From Paenibacillus sp. SY21-1 (GTDB lineage: Bacteria > Bacillota > Bacilli > Paenibacillales > Paenibacillaceae), in NCBI RefSeq assembly GCF_005222705.1, contig NZ_STGF01000002.1, forward strand, positions 186,001 to 250,000: a DNA stretch of 64,000 nucleotides. The letters are read 5' to 3'. Below, one piece after another: positions 1 to 7,965 of the stretch. The notes beneath the pieces are model-generated. The model ran no database searches. It had not been told where the DNA came from and was given only the letters and a program-made list of their open reading frames with translations. A program made the translations under genes and the position numbers. Numbering within the stretch: position 1 is the stretch's first letter; the number at the start of each line of letters is the position of its first letter.

Positions 1-104
1 CTTGTTCCCGCATTGCCGCAAGCCGCCAGCACCAGCATCCATACAGCCAGCATCAACACTACAAACATTTTGTTCCTTGTCCAACCCTGCTTCTGCCCTT
101 GCAT
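1..104 (-). CDS. Fur-regulated ABC substrate-binding lipoprotein, 5' end only (partial)
   Basis: Only the first 34 codons lie in the window and the gene runs off the left edge. They encode a lipoprotein signal: a basic N-region, a hydrophobic stretch rich in V, L, M and A, and the lipobox L-A-A-C with Cys29 followed by G-N. A GGGAG ribosome site lies about 10 nt upstream of the ATG. A near-perfect Fur box covers the promoter just upstream. A lipoprotein under Fur control in a Gram-positive is most often the binding protein of a ferric-siderophore or haem importer, so that is the inferred role. The mature domain is not visible. An overlapping ATG ten bases upstream gives a different frame without a signal peptide and was not chosen. 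Confidence 0.7.
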   Translation of the reverse strand, partial: MQGQKQGWTRNKMFVVLMLAVWMLVLAACGNAGT

Positions 105-129
105 TTTGCTTCATCTCCCACTGTCATTC

Positions 130-148
130 AATAATGATAATCATTATT
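130..148. promoter_or_regulatory. Fur box
   Basis: The 19 bases aataatgataatcattatt match the classical Fur consensus (GATAATGATAATCATTATC) at 17 of 19 positions and are a perfect inverted repeat. The box lies directly downstream of the -10 at 150-155, over the predicted transcription start of the leftward lipoprotein gene. Fur bound here would block transcription when iron is plentiful. Confidence 0.85.
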
Positions 149-149
149 A

Positions 150-178
150 ATGATAGTCGCAGCGTTTGCTTCTGTCCA
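150..178 (-). promoter_or_regulatory. SigA-type promoter of the Fur-regulated lipoprotein
   Basis: Reading leftward, TGGACA (173-178) is followed after 17 bp by TATCAT (150-155). Each hexamer is one base off consensus. The predicted start falls inside the Fur box. Confidence 0.6.
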
Positions 179-260
179 TGCAGTATCCTTTGTATCTCAT
201 ACACTATTTTTATGAAGACGGCTAAATCTATCAAATTTATCCATCTATACATATACTACG

Positions 261-295
261 GAAAACAAATCGGCCCCCGGATCATCCGGAGGCCG
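261..295 (-). terminator. Rho-independent terminator of the DHDPS-family gene
   Basis: The stem spans 271-295, centred on 283: about 11 GC-rich pairs with one C-A mismatch. On the minus strand it is followed by a T-rich stretch (ATTTGTTTTC). It starts 22 bp after the stop of the lyase gene. Confidence 0.65.
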
Positions 296-316
296 GAGCT
301 GAACGCGAACATCGTA

Positions 317-1207
317 TCATTTCAATTGCAGCTGCTCCAGGAATGCACCAAGCTGTATGCGTTCCGGGCCGGTTAGCGATTGCAGAGGAAGCGGCAAACA
401 GGGGCTAGTTACCGCTCCCTGAAGCTCGGCCGCCGCCGCAATGACGCGAAGGCTTCCGTGCTGGCGGAAAAGTGCCCATATAGGCTCTGCCAGCTCTGAC
501 TGCCGTGCGGCATAATCGGCATTGCCTGCCAGGGCAGCGCGGGTCAGATTTAGGCAGAATTCTGGAAATAAACCGCCCAATACCGAATACCATGCCTCGC
601 AGCCCGCATTCAGGCCAATCGCCGCAAAAGGATCTCCGCTGATTCCGATAGTAACATCTGAAGGGATTCGGACGCGAAGACGCTCTATTCTTGCTTTGGC
701 TTCGGCAAGTCCCGTTGGAACCCCTGGAATTTTGATGGATCGGACCTGTGGCAGCTGAGCAATCCGTCCGTGCAGCTCATCGCTAAACACAAAATTGGTC
801 GTTATCGGGTTATCGTACACGCATAACGGGATAGACAAGGTCGAAGATACTGCCTCGTAATGAGCGTATACCTCCGATTCCGTAAGGCGCTGGTAAGAAA
901 CAGGAGCCAACAGCACTCCGCTTGCTCCCGCTTGCTCTGCATCTTCTGCCAGCAGAAGCGCATCCCGCGTACGCAAAGCGCTGATGCTAACCATAACCGG
1001 TATACCCTCTGCATGCTGGACAGCAAGCCGGGTAATGCGCGTTCTCTCCTCTCTCGTCAGATAGGCATAGCTCCCAGTGGAACCAAGAGCGCCAATCGAG
1101 TCCACTCCTGCGGCAGCCAGACGTTGAATTAGACGCACAAATGCCTCCTCGTCAATGCCACTCTCGTTCATCGGCGTGAGCGGGAAGGCGGATAAGCCGT
1201 TAAACAT
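317..1207 (-). CDS. Dihydrodipicolinate synthase / N-acetylneuraminate lyase family protein
   Basis: A 296-residue class I aldolase-type TIM barrel, the usual length for the DapA/NanA family. The Schiff-base lysine is K159 (SIKIPG) and the catalytic tyrosine is Y131 (VYDNP). The substrate loop, normally GTTGE, reads GSTGSYAYL (43-51), so the conserved Glu is replaced. This argues against true DapA. Members acting on 2-keto-3-deoxy sugar acids include L-2-keto-3-deoxyarabonate dehydratase, which would suit the pentose context, but that assignment is inference. A strong site GAAGGAG precedes the ATG by nine bases. The gene follows the cytoplasmic GH43 gene with a terminator-like hairpin between them. 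Confidence 0.8.
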   Translation of the reverse strand: MFNGLSAFPLTPMNESGIDEEAFVRLIQRLAAAGVDSIGALGSTGSYAYLTREERTRITRLAVQHAEGIPVMVSISALRTRDALLLAEDAEQAGASGVLLAPVSYQRLTESEVYAHYEAVSSTLSIPLCVYDNPITTNFVFSDELHGRIAQLPQVRSIKIPGVPTGLAEAKARIERLRVRIPSDVTIGISGDPFAAIGLNAGCEAWYSVLGGLFPEFCLNLTRAALAGNADYAARQSELAEPIWALFRQHGSLRVIAAAAELQGAVTSPCLPLPLQSLTGPERIQLGAFLEQLQLK

Positions 1208-1365
1208 GATGATCGCTCCTTCATTTGCAAAATATCAGAATAGCTTGATTCGTTTCTCTAACCAATGCGCACTATCCTTTTATAGCATATAACCGGCCAA
1301 GCCTACCAGCCGACTTGCGGCAAGACGTTACTTGGTCAAGCGCGCTTCGTTACACCGGACAAAGC

Positions 1366-1403
1366 AGAAGACTCCCTGCCCCCTGCGGGGAAGAGAGTCT
1401 TCT
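1366..1403 (-). terminator. Hairpin terminator downstream of the cytoplasmic GH43 gene
   Basis: Arms agaagactc (1366-1374) and gagtcttct (1395-1403) pair perfectly, with an inner CCCC/GGGG stem. The minus-strand tail (GCTTTGTCC) is only weakly T-rich, so termination may be partial. Confidence 0.5.
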
Positions 1404-1442
1404 ATTGGCGGAGCCTTATGTTTAACTGCCCAAAGCCCGGCT

Positions 1443-2426
1443 TTAAAGCTCGCTGTACACAATCGTCTGAATTGTGCCGTCTTCGTTGTAGCTCAGCTCT
1501 GTAAATTTGACGCTTCGTTTATGATTGACCCCTTCGGACATCGAGCAGTCATGGTAGAACAGATACCACTTCTCCTGAAACTGTACGATAGAGTGATGGG
1601 TTGTCCAGCCAATAACAGGCGTCAGTATCGTGCCCTTAAATGTATATGGACCTAGCGGGTCTCGGCTAACCGCATAGACCAGCTTATGGGTCGTACCTGT
1701 CGAATAGGACAAATAGTACCAGCCGTTATATTTATGAACCCATGGTCCTTCAAAATATCGGCGATCCTCATCGCCGGCCGTAATCGGAGCGCCGTTTTCG
1801 TCAACAATCTTGATTTCCTTTGGAGCGCTGCGCAATGAGAGCATATCGTCGTTAAGTATCGCGACCTGCGGACCGAGCGCCGGCTCTTCTCCCTGCGGGC
1901 CCGCTGCATCCGGCTCAAAACTGCCTGTCTGCCACTTCTCCAGCTGTCCTCCCCAGAGACCGCCAAAATACAGGTAAGCTTGCTCGTCCTCATCAACAAA
2001 GACGGCGGGATCAATGCTGAAGCTTCCTTCCATCCAATGCGGTTCCGGCGTAAACGGGCCGGCGGGCGATTGGCTGGTCGCCACTCCCAATCTGAAAATG
2101 CCGTCATGGTCACGCGCCGGATAGTACAAATAATACGTATCGTTTTTATAGGCCGCATCCGGTGCCCAAAGCTGCTTGGAGGCCCAGGGAATATCCTTCA
2201 GATGAAGCGCCTCTCCATGATCGACGACAGGAGAATCAAAGTCCTCAATAGACAAAACGTGGTAGTCTTCCATCTTGTACTGGTCCCCATTGTCATTGCT
2301 TGGGCCGTCATGATCCAGGTCGTGCGACGGATAGATATACAGCTTGCCCTCAAAAACGTGCGCCGAAGGATCAGCCGTATACATATGCCGGACAAGCGGC
2401 TGATTAGGCGTTGGTTTAGCGCTCAT
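1443..2426 (-). CDS. Cytoplasmic glycoside hydrolase family 43 (xylosidase/arabinofuranosidase type)
   Basis: A 327-residue single-domain GH43 five-bladed propeller without a signal peptide, so it probably acts on imported oligosaccharides. The GH43 triad is visible: general base D19 (YTADPSA), pKa-modulating D139 (FSIDPAVF) and general acid E226 (YFEGPW). WAPD (87-90) and a late HHS element are also typical. The N-terminus resembles XynB/arabinofuranosidase-like intracellular GH43 proteins. Substrate (xylo-oligosaccharide or arabinosyl side chains) cannot be fixed from sequence alone. The start is supported by AGAGGGGG about 7 nt upstream. It logically receives products of the importers encoded nearby. 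Confidence 0.88.
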   Translation of the reverse strand: MSAKPTPNQPLVRHMYTADPSAHVFEGKLYIYPSHDLDHDGPSNDNGDQYKMEDYHVLSIEDFDSPVVDHGEALHLKDIPWASKQLWAPDAAYKNDTYYLYYPARDHDGIFRLGVATSQSPAGPFTPEPHWMEGSFSIDPAVFVDEDEQAYLYFGGLWGGQLEKWQTGSFEPDAAGPQGEEPALGPQVAILNDDMLSLRSAPKEIKIVDENGAPITAGDEDRRYFEGPWVHKYNGWYYLSYSTGTTHKLVYAVSRDPLGPYTFKGTILTPVIGWTTHHSIVQFQEKWYLFYHDCSMSEGVNHKRSVKFTELSYNEDGTIQTIVYSEL

Positions 2427-2576
2427 TGGAATGCCCCCTCTTAATCCATATAATGTGTGCTTATCCAGAGTTTAAAGTTTGCGCATACAGGAAACAACCC
2501 CGCAATTCATAGTTTGTACAGGGAGAAATTATAGATGTTTTTACTCGCAGGCGAGGATGAGGTAAAAAGGAACCGT

Positions 2577-3287
2577 TCAAGACTTTATTCTCCCATTCTC
2601 CAGGGCAATCACATGATCGACAAGCTTCATAATGCCCGGGTCATGCGTGGACAACACAACCGTCATCCCTGAGTCGCTCACTAGCTCGCGAAATACGCGC
2701 ATAACCTGCATTCCCATTCGTGTATCCAGTTCAGCGGTAGGCTCATCGGCAATTAGAAGCACGGGCTTATGGGCAATCGCGCGGGCGATCGCCACCCGCT
2801 GCTGTTCGCCGCCGGAGAGCTCGCCGGGCCTATGCTTCATTCTTCCCTTCATTCCTACCTGCTCCAAAGCGCTCTCCGCTGCCTCCCGATTGGTTTTGAC
2901 GGGGGCGCCCGCTATCCTTAGCCCAAATTCCACATTCTCGTACGCGTTCATTAGCGCGACCAATCCAAAAGATTGAAATACCAATCCGATTTCCTTGCGC
3001 CGCAGCGCGCTTCGTTCCTTGGCGGACATCCTCGTAATCTCCCGGCCCCGGAACAAGACTTGCCCTTCCGTCGGTTCGTCAAGCGCGGCCAGTATGTTCA
3101 GCAGCGTCGTCTTGCCCGATCCCGACTTACCCTTCAGCGCTACCATCGATCCTGCGGGTATTTCTAGCTGAACGTCCTTCAAGGCGGTAATGGCAGACTC
3201 CCCTCTGCCGAACACTCGCTTGAGGCCCAACGCTTTCAGCAGTGCTTGTCCGCTATCCTGATTTGCACCTGCTTGCCATGAGGTCAT
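2577..3287 (-). CDS. MacB/LolD-type ABC transporter ATP-binding protein (orphan)
   Basis: A complete ABC ATPase of about 236 residues. It has Walker A GKSGSGKTT, a Q-loop VFQSFG, the signature LSGGEQQR, Walker B LLIADEPTAELD and an H-loop STHDP. The LolD/MacB/YknY style suggests a partner with MacB-like permease subunits (peptide, lipid or antibiotic efflux). No permease is encoded on either side, since the neighbours are a GH43 gene and a regulator remnant, so its partner is elsewhere or lost. The ORF has an ATG at 3293 but the purine run GGGGGG abuts it. The second ATG, at 3287, has proper spacing and was chosen. Confidence 0.85.
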   Translation of the reverse strand: MTSWQAGANQDSGQALLKALGLKRVFGRGESAITALKDVQLEIPAGSMVALKGKSGSGKTTLLNILAALDEPTEGQVLFRGREITRMSAKERSALRRKEIGLVFQSFGLVALMNAYENVEFGLRIAGAPVKTNREAAESALEQVGMKGRMKHRPGELSGGEQQRVAIARAIAHKPVLLIADEPTAELDTRMGMQVMRVFRELVSDSGMTVVLSTHDPGIMKLVDHVIALENGRIKS

Positions 3288-3528
3288 CGACATCCCCCCG
3301 TCCGCTATTCTGGATCATGAACGCTAATCGGCAGCAATTACGGTCATTTTCTTGCTTAATGCCATTGTAACCTTTGCGATTTTTAAGCAACACCCGTTCA
3401 ATGATGTGCAATTACCCATGAAAGAATAGTTTTTGACCAGCAAGCAACAAATGAACAAAGGGTTGCCTGCTGCGGGAGCGCTTGCTATCTAAGGCTTCTC
3501 CTATTCCACGCACGCACGCACGCTCCGC

Positions 3529-4020
3529 TCAATAGGCGAATAGCGTATCGCGATATTCCTGCGGGGTTATCCCCGTTACTTTTTTGCAAAACCGCGTAAA
3601 GGAATGGGCCGCCTCGTAGCCGACAGCGGCAGCTACTTCACGCACCTTCAAATCTCCGTCCCTTAGCAGCTCCTTGGCCCTTCTTGCGCGGCAAGCATCG
3701 ATATGCTCGGACAGATTGATTCCGCGCTCTTGCTTGAAGAAACGCGATAAATAAGAAGGATTGAAATAATGGATTTCCGCTAGCCGCACCAGCGATAAAT
3801 CTTCGCCGAGATGATCTTCGATGTACTGGCAAATCCGGTCAATGACTTGTGAAGCCCTGTCTTTTTCATCCCGCTGCTTGTGGGCAAGAATCGCTTCAGC
3901 CGCTCGCCCCAAATAGGAAAAGGCCTCCTTCATGGAGGAGTGGTCGTCCAAACGAAGCAGCTTGCCGTAATCTTCGATTTTACTCTGCAGTCCGAGCCTG
4001 TTTAACGTGGAATACAGCAT
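3529..4020 (-). pseudogene. Remnant of a YesN-type AraC response regulator (C-terminal part only)
   Basis: The 163 codons match only the C-terminal third of a YesN-like regulator: a short linker, then a complete AraC-type double helix-turn-helix (roughly residues 65-160, ending in the ITPQEYR signature). The receiver domain and the middle domain are absent. Upstream the frame closes at a TAA six codons before the first ATG, no ribosome site precedes that ATG, and the neighbouring operon's terminator hairpin starts within 25 bp. Full-length relatives in this window are 521 and 539 residues. The simplest reading is a 5'-truncated, probably silent gene. Independent expression as a stand-alone AraC protein is possible but poorly supported. 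Confidence 0.6.
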
Positions 4021-4042
4021 GAATCCGAATGCCGATTAAACG

Positions 4043-4089
4043 AAAAGAACAGGATGCGAGCGCCATCACTCTCGATGCCTGTTCTTTTT
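4043..4089 (-). terminator. Terminator of the Lpl-type transporter operon
   Basis: An 11-bp stem of aaaagaacagg (4043-4053) and cctgttctttt (4078-4088) with extra pairing inside. It is followed by T runs on both strands, so it can work in either direction. It lies 68 bp past the stop of the last permease gene. Confidence 0.75.
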
Positions 4090-4156
4090 GAGACAAATGA
4101 TAGCTCTCCCCGCCTGGCCGACGCTTCGGCAGCCCGCTTGCAAGCGGCCCTTCTCA

Positions 4157-5095
4157 TTACCCTTTGACTCCGCCGACCATCATGCCCTTGACAAAATATT
4201 TTTGCAAAAACGGATAGACCATAATAATCGGCACAGAAGCGACAATCGTCATCGTTGCCCGTATCGACAACGGCGTCACCGAATTTTGCTGCGCGCCGCT
4301 GGCGCCGCTGATCATGCCGTTTATGCTGGTGGTGCCGGATGTCGTATTGGAGTTTTGCAAAATTTTCTGCAGCTCGTACTGCAAGGTGCTTAAATCGATG
4401 TTGGACGAGTTGTACAGAAATACGTCAAACCAGGAGTTCCACTGGTACACGCCCGAGAACAAGGCGACTGTCGCCAGCACGGGGGTCGTCAATGGGAGCA
4501 CGATGTTGAAAAAGGTTCGGAATTCCCCTGCTCCGTCCATCTTGGCGGATTCGAGAATGCTTTCCGGCAAGTTTTCGATAAAGGAGCGGATAATGATCAG
4601 GTTGAACACGCCAATCAGGCCCGGCCAGATATATACCCAGAAGCTGTCAATCAAGTTCAAGTCTCTGATCAGCAAGTAGTTGGGAATGAGTCCGCCGTTG
4701 AAATACATCGTGAGGATGAAGGCGACCGTAATAAATCTTCTCAGCACGTAGTCCTGCCGACTGATCGTATAAGCCACCATGGCGGAGCAAAAAACGGTCG
4801 TCACCGTCCCGATTACCGTACGCAGAATCGAAATGTACGTGGCGTGAAAAATGGTTGCTTCCTTCAAAATATAAGCGTAATTGTCCCACGTCCAAACTCT
4901 CGGCAGCAAATAGATGCCGCCCTTTAAAGAATCCTGAGCCTGGTTCAGCGATACCGCCAGCACATTAAGAAACGGATAAAGGGTTACGATCATAAGCAGA
5001 ATCATAAAGCTGTAATTAAAAATGTCGAATAAACGATCTCCCATAGACGCTTTAATTTTGTTTCTCTTGATGAATTTTGCACCGCCTGCAGCCAT
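4157..5095 (-). CDS. Carbohydrate ABC transporter permease, LplC/YtcP type
   Basis: A 312-residue inner-membrane permease with about six transmembrane segments. It has the binding-protein-dependent EAA loop near residues 183-210 (ESAKMDGAGEFRTFF...LPL), which contacts the ATPase. It belongs to the CUT1 subfamily typified by LplC/YtcP, which imports oligosaccharides in Bacilli. It lies 18 bp after the partner permease and is last in the operon. No ATPase is encoded here. CUT1 systems of Bacilli commonly share a MsmK/MsmX-type ATPase from elsewhere, which is the likely arrangement. A strong CGGAGGTG site precedes the start. Confidence 0.9.
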   Translation of the reverse strand: MAAGGAKFIKRNKIKASMGDRLFDIFNYSFMILLMIVTLYPFLNVLAVSLNQAQDSLKGGIYLLPRVWTWDNYAYILKEATIFHATYISILRTVIGTVTTVFCSAMVAYTISRQDYVLRRFITVAFILTMYFNGGLIPNYLLIRDLNLIDSFWVYIWPGLIGVFNLIIIRSFIENLPESILESAKMDGAGEFRTFFNIVLPLTTPVLATVALFSGVYQWNSWFDVFLYNSSNIDLSTLQYELQKILQNSNTTSGTTSINGMISGASGAQQNSVTPLSIRATMTIVASVPIIMVYPFLQKYFVKGMMVGGVKG

Positions 5096-5113
5096 GCCGA
5101 CGCACCTCCGGTA

Positions 5114-6088
5114 TTAGAATAGTCTGGATTCACCCATCCGTTTCGCGATGGTGTTCGCTGCGAACAACAGGATAAAGCTGACTACCGTCTTAAACATGCC
5201 TGCCGCGATAGAAAGCGAGAAATTGCTTTGCGCAATGCCGTATTTCAGTACGAATATGTCAATGTTCTCGGAATAATCCACATTCATGCCGTTGCCCAGC
5301 AAATATTGCGGCTCAAATCCCGATTCCAGCAGATAGCCAATATTCATAATCAAGAGCACGACCACAACCGGCTTAATGCCCGGAAGCGTAATGTACAGCA
5401 TCTTCTTGAGCCGGTTGGCTCCGTCCATCTCCGCCGCCTCGTATTGCGCGGGATCGATTGTCGTCATTGCAGCCAAATAAACAATCGTGTTCCAGCCAAG
5501 ATCCTTCCATATCGAGCTTGCGCCAAATATAGACCAGAAATAATGGGGAATGCCCAAAAATAATATCTCATTTCCCTTGTTGATAAAACCTGCCCAAATC
5601 AGCAGCTGATTAATGATTCCGTCAGGCGCCAAAGTCGTTTGCACGATGCTCGCCGCGACGACCCAGGAAATAAAATGCGGCAAATAGCTGACCGTCTGCA
5701 CGACCCGCTTGAAGGCCACCTTGCGCACCTCATTGAGCAGAAGCGCCAAAGTGATGGCCGTTACAAAACCCAGCACCAGATTGATGCCGCTCATCGCAAG
5801 CGTATTGCGCAATACGCGCAGGAACCGCTCGTCTCCAAACAAAAACTTGAAATGATCGAAGCCGATCCAGGTTTGCTCCCAGAAGCCGAGAGCCGGCTTG
5901 TAGCTTTGAAACGCAATGGTCCAGCCCCAGATCGGGACGTATTTAAAAATGAACAGCCATATTAAAAAAGGGGCGGACATCAGCACCAGTGCGCGCTGTT
6001 GAACCAGTTTTGCCCAAAATAATCCTAAGCCCGTTTTATTTTTTTTTAGCAAGGGCCCGCTTGTCGTTGTAGCGCTATTGCTCTCCAT
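5114..6088 (-). CDS. Carbohydrate ABC transporter permease, LplB type
   Basis: A 324-residue permease with six predicted membrane spans and an EAA loop (YEAAEMDGANRLKKMLYI). It is the LplB-type partner of the downstream LplC-like permease. An ATG lies at 6112, but the ATG at 6088 is preceded at proper distance by GGAAGGAGAGG, so the shorter form is annotated. The binding-protein gene ends upstream with a stem-loop (6132-6170) in the gap. This is the usual layout for making more binding protein than permease. The substrate is inferred to be a xylan- or arabinoxylan-derived oligosaccharide from the adjacent GH8 gene. Confidence 0.9.
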   Translation of the reverse strand: MESNSATTTSGPLLKKNKTGLGLFWAKLVQQRALVLMSAPFLIWLFIFKYVPIWGWTIAFQSYKPALGFWEQTWIGFDHFKFLFGDERFLRVLRNTLAMSGINLVLGFVTAITLALLLNEVRKVAFKRVVQTVSYLPHFISWVVAASIVQTTLAPDGIINQLLIWAGFINKGNEILFLGIPHYFWSIFGASSIWKDLGWNTIVYLAAMTTIDPAQYEAAEMDGANRLKKMLYITLPGIKPVVVVLLIMNIGYLLESGFEPQYLLGNGMNVDYSENIDIFVLKYGIAQSNFSLSIAAGMFKTVVSFILLFAANTIAKRMGESRLF

Positions 6089-6131
6089 CGTTTCCTCTCC
6101 TTCCAGTTCCAAATGCTCGAAGGGATAGCAG

Positions 6132-6170
6132 CACAGGCCGCCATTCAGCGTTGCCGAACGCCGGCCTGTG
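6132..6170 (-). promoter_or_regulatory. Intercistronic stem-loop between binding-protein and permease genes
   Basis: A perfect 9-bp stem, CACAGGCCG (6132-6140) with CGGCCTGTG (6162-6170), and no following T run. It probably causes partial termination or protects the 3' end of the binding-protein message. Confidence 0.55.
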
Positions 6171-6181
6171 TCCGCTTATGC

Positions 6182-7867
6182 CTATTTGGTTGCTTCAACC
6201 TTGATTTTCACTTGCTCCGACATCCATTTTTCGTAGCCGGCCGTATCCAGCTTGCCAAACTCATTCAAATATTCATTCCATGCCGCTTCAAATTTGTCCG
6301 GCGCCGCAAGCACCATTTTCGGGAAATACTTTTTCGTTAAATCCTCTTTGCTTGCTTCCCACATCTGCTCCGGCGAGTTTTGCTCCTTCGCGAAGCCCCA
6401 AGCCGGATACCAAGGACGGAAAACAGGCTCGGCAAACATCTGGGAATACGTCTGAACGTTGTACTTTTCCAGAATGGTTTTGTCCGAATCGGTCAAGCTC
6501 ATTTGGAACACTTCCGGTTGAACGCCTACACCTTTGGCGTTGCCGTCCGAAAGGGTGGAGTTGCCGGAGTAGCTTGGCCAATTCCAGCTGTAATATTTGA
6601 AGCCGAACGTTTCGTTAAACGCCTCGTCAATTTTGCCAATTTGCTCTTTGGTACGATAGTAGCGGCCTTCTTCGTTCACCTCGTACGTTTCGCCCTGAAT
6701 GCCCCATGAGGTCAAAATTTGATTTTCTTCCTTCAGCATATTGTCGAAATATTCGATGATTCGCACAGGATCTTTGGCGCTGACCGTAATGCCGATGCCT
6801 CGGTTCGTCACCAGCCCGCCTTGCGGATCGATATAGGCGTCAGCCGTGTTCTCGTCAAAGGTTACCGGCAGCGGGAAGTAGTTGAATCCGTCCAGGGAAG
6901 GGTCCTTGCGGGCCGCATCCTTCAGCACATTAAGCGCGCTTTGTACCTGCCATCTGTAGTCGAAGAAGCCTAGAACTTTATGGGATGTCAGCTTCGCAAT
7001 ATATTGATCGTAGTTGTCCACAAACGATGCTTTATCGAACAAGCCCTTGGCGTTCAGGTCATTCAGCGCTTTCAGCCATTTGTACGTCGAGTCGGCCGCC
7101 GCATACGTTTTCGCTTCAAGCGATTGCGTATCCACGATCACGTTGCCTTCGTTAGGGAAGCCTTGCAAATGCATCGGCGGGTTGGTCGTCGCAAAAAATC
7201 TCCAGTCATGCGTCAAGGAAACCATACCGGTCAGGTTCTCTTCCTTGTGCTTGGCCTCGTAATTTTCGATCAGCTTCACGTATTGCTCCAACGTCGTTAT
7301 TTTCGGATAGCCCGCATCCTCAAGCACTCTCCGCTGCACCCAGAACGCCGCGCCCGGCTCCGGATCAGGAATGAAGTCGCCGACCTGCACGGCGATCGGA
7401 AGAATGTACAGCTTGCCGTCCTTGGATCTCATCTGGTCCAGAAAAGGCCCGTATACCCGTTTGATGTTCGGCCCGTGCTGCTCGATCAAATCGTCAAGCG
7501 GAACGAACGCCCCCGCATTCAGCACTTCCTCCATCGCCGCATCAGGAATCAGCACGTCCGGATATTTGCCGGAAGCAATCATCGTGCCGATCTTTGTATT
7601 CAAATCGCCTACGAGAAATTCCAGCTTAAAGTTGACCCCCGTCTGATCCTCCAGCATTTTACCGATCTTCGTTTCGTTGGTATTTCCGTCCTTGGAGCCG
7701 GCCACACCGTTATAAATCGTGTAGGTTACCTTTTCCTTGCTCGATCCCGTGTCGCCTCCGGCGTTTGTGCCCGCCGGCTTCTCGTTGTTATTGCCGGAAC
7801 AAGCGGTCACAACAGACAACAATAAGGCCATAACCAGACTGAACACCGCAACTTTTTTGTTTTTCAT
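6182..7867 (-). CDS. Extracellular oligosaccharide-binding lipoprotein, LplA/YtcQ type
   Basis: A 561-residue lipoprotein, the long size typical of LplA-type binding proteins. The signal peptide starts M-K-N-K-K and ends in the lipobox V-T-A-C with the lipidated Cys followed by SGNNN. An in-frame ATG at 7909 would add 14 polar residues before the signal. The ATG at 7867 has AAAGGGG upstream and is preferred. It delivers its ligand to the two permeases downstream. The ligand is inferred to be a xylo- or arabinoxylo-oligosaccharide from the linked YesMN pair and GH8 gene. A -10/cre-like composite lies 47-64 bp upstream. Confidence 0.9.
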   Translation of the reverse strand: MKNKKVAVFSLVMALLLSVVTACSGNNNEKPAGTNAGGDTGSSKEKVTYTIYNGVAGSKDGNTNETKIGKMLEDQTGVNFKLEFLVGDLNTKIGTMIASGKYPDVLIPDAAMEEVLNAGAFVPLDDLIEQHGPNIKRVYGPFLDQMRSKDGKLYILPIAVQVGDFIPDPEPGAAFWVQRRVLEDAGYPKITTLEQYVKLIENYEAKHKEENLTGMVSLTHDWRFFATTNPPMHLQGFPNEGNVIVDTQSLEAKTYAAADSTYKWLKALNDLNAKGLFDKASFVDNYDQYIAKLTSHKVLGFFDYRWQVQSALNVLKDAARKDPSLDGFNYFPLPVTFDENTADAYIDPQGGLVTNRGIGITVSAKDPVRIIEYFDNMLKEENQILTSWGIQGETYEVNEEGRYYRTKEQIGKIDEAFNETFGFKYYSWNWPSYSGNSTLSDGNAKGVGVQPEVFQMSLTDSDKTILEKYNVQTYSQMFAEPVFRPWYPAWGFAKEQNSPEQMWEASKEDLTKKYFPKMVLAAPDKFEAAWNEYLNEFGKLDTAGYEKWMSEQVKIKVEATK

Positions 7868-7913
7868 TGTTCGTCTTACCCCTTTCTTTGGTCCCTTATG
7901 TTCGTGCAACCTT

Positions 7914-7931
7914 AGTATAAAAGCGATTTCA
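7914..7931 (-). promoter_or_regulatory. -10 box fused to a cre-like site, importer promoter
   Basis: On the minus strand the sequence is TGAAATCGCTTTTATACT. TATACT is a good -10. The first 14 bases match the cre consensus TGNAANCGNWNNCA at all but one fixed position. No good -35 lies 17 bp upstream, consistent with a promoter that needs an activator such as the adjacent YesN-like regulator. A nearly identical element precedes the ytfQ-like gene. Confidence 0.45.
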
Positions 7932-7965
7932 TTTTTTGATTACCCGCCAAATTACTGTGTCTAGT

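Noticed and set aside
2..376. Plus-strand ORF at the left edge
   Set aside because: It runs antisense to the lipoprotein start, promoter and Fur box and across the terminator. It has no recognisable domain.
3500..3524. Short cgcacgca simple repeat
   Set aside because: It is a few copies only, next to the regulator remnant, with no visible role.
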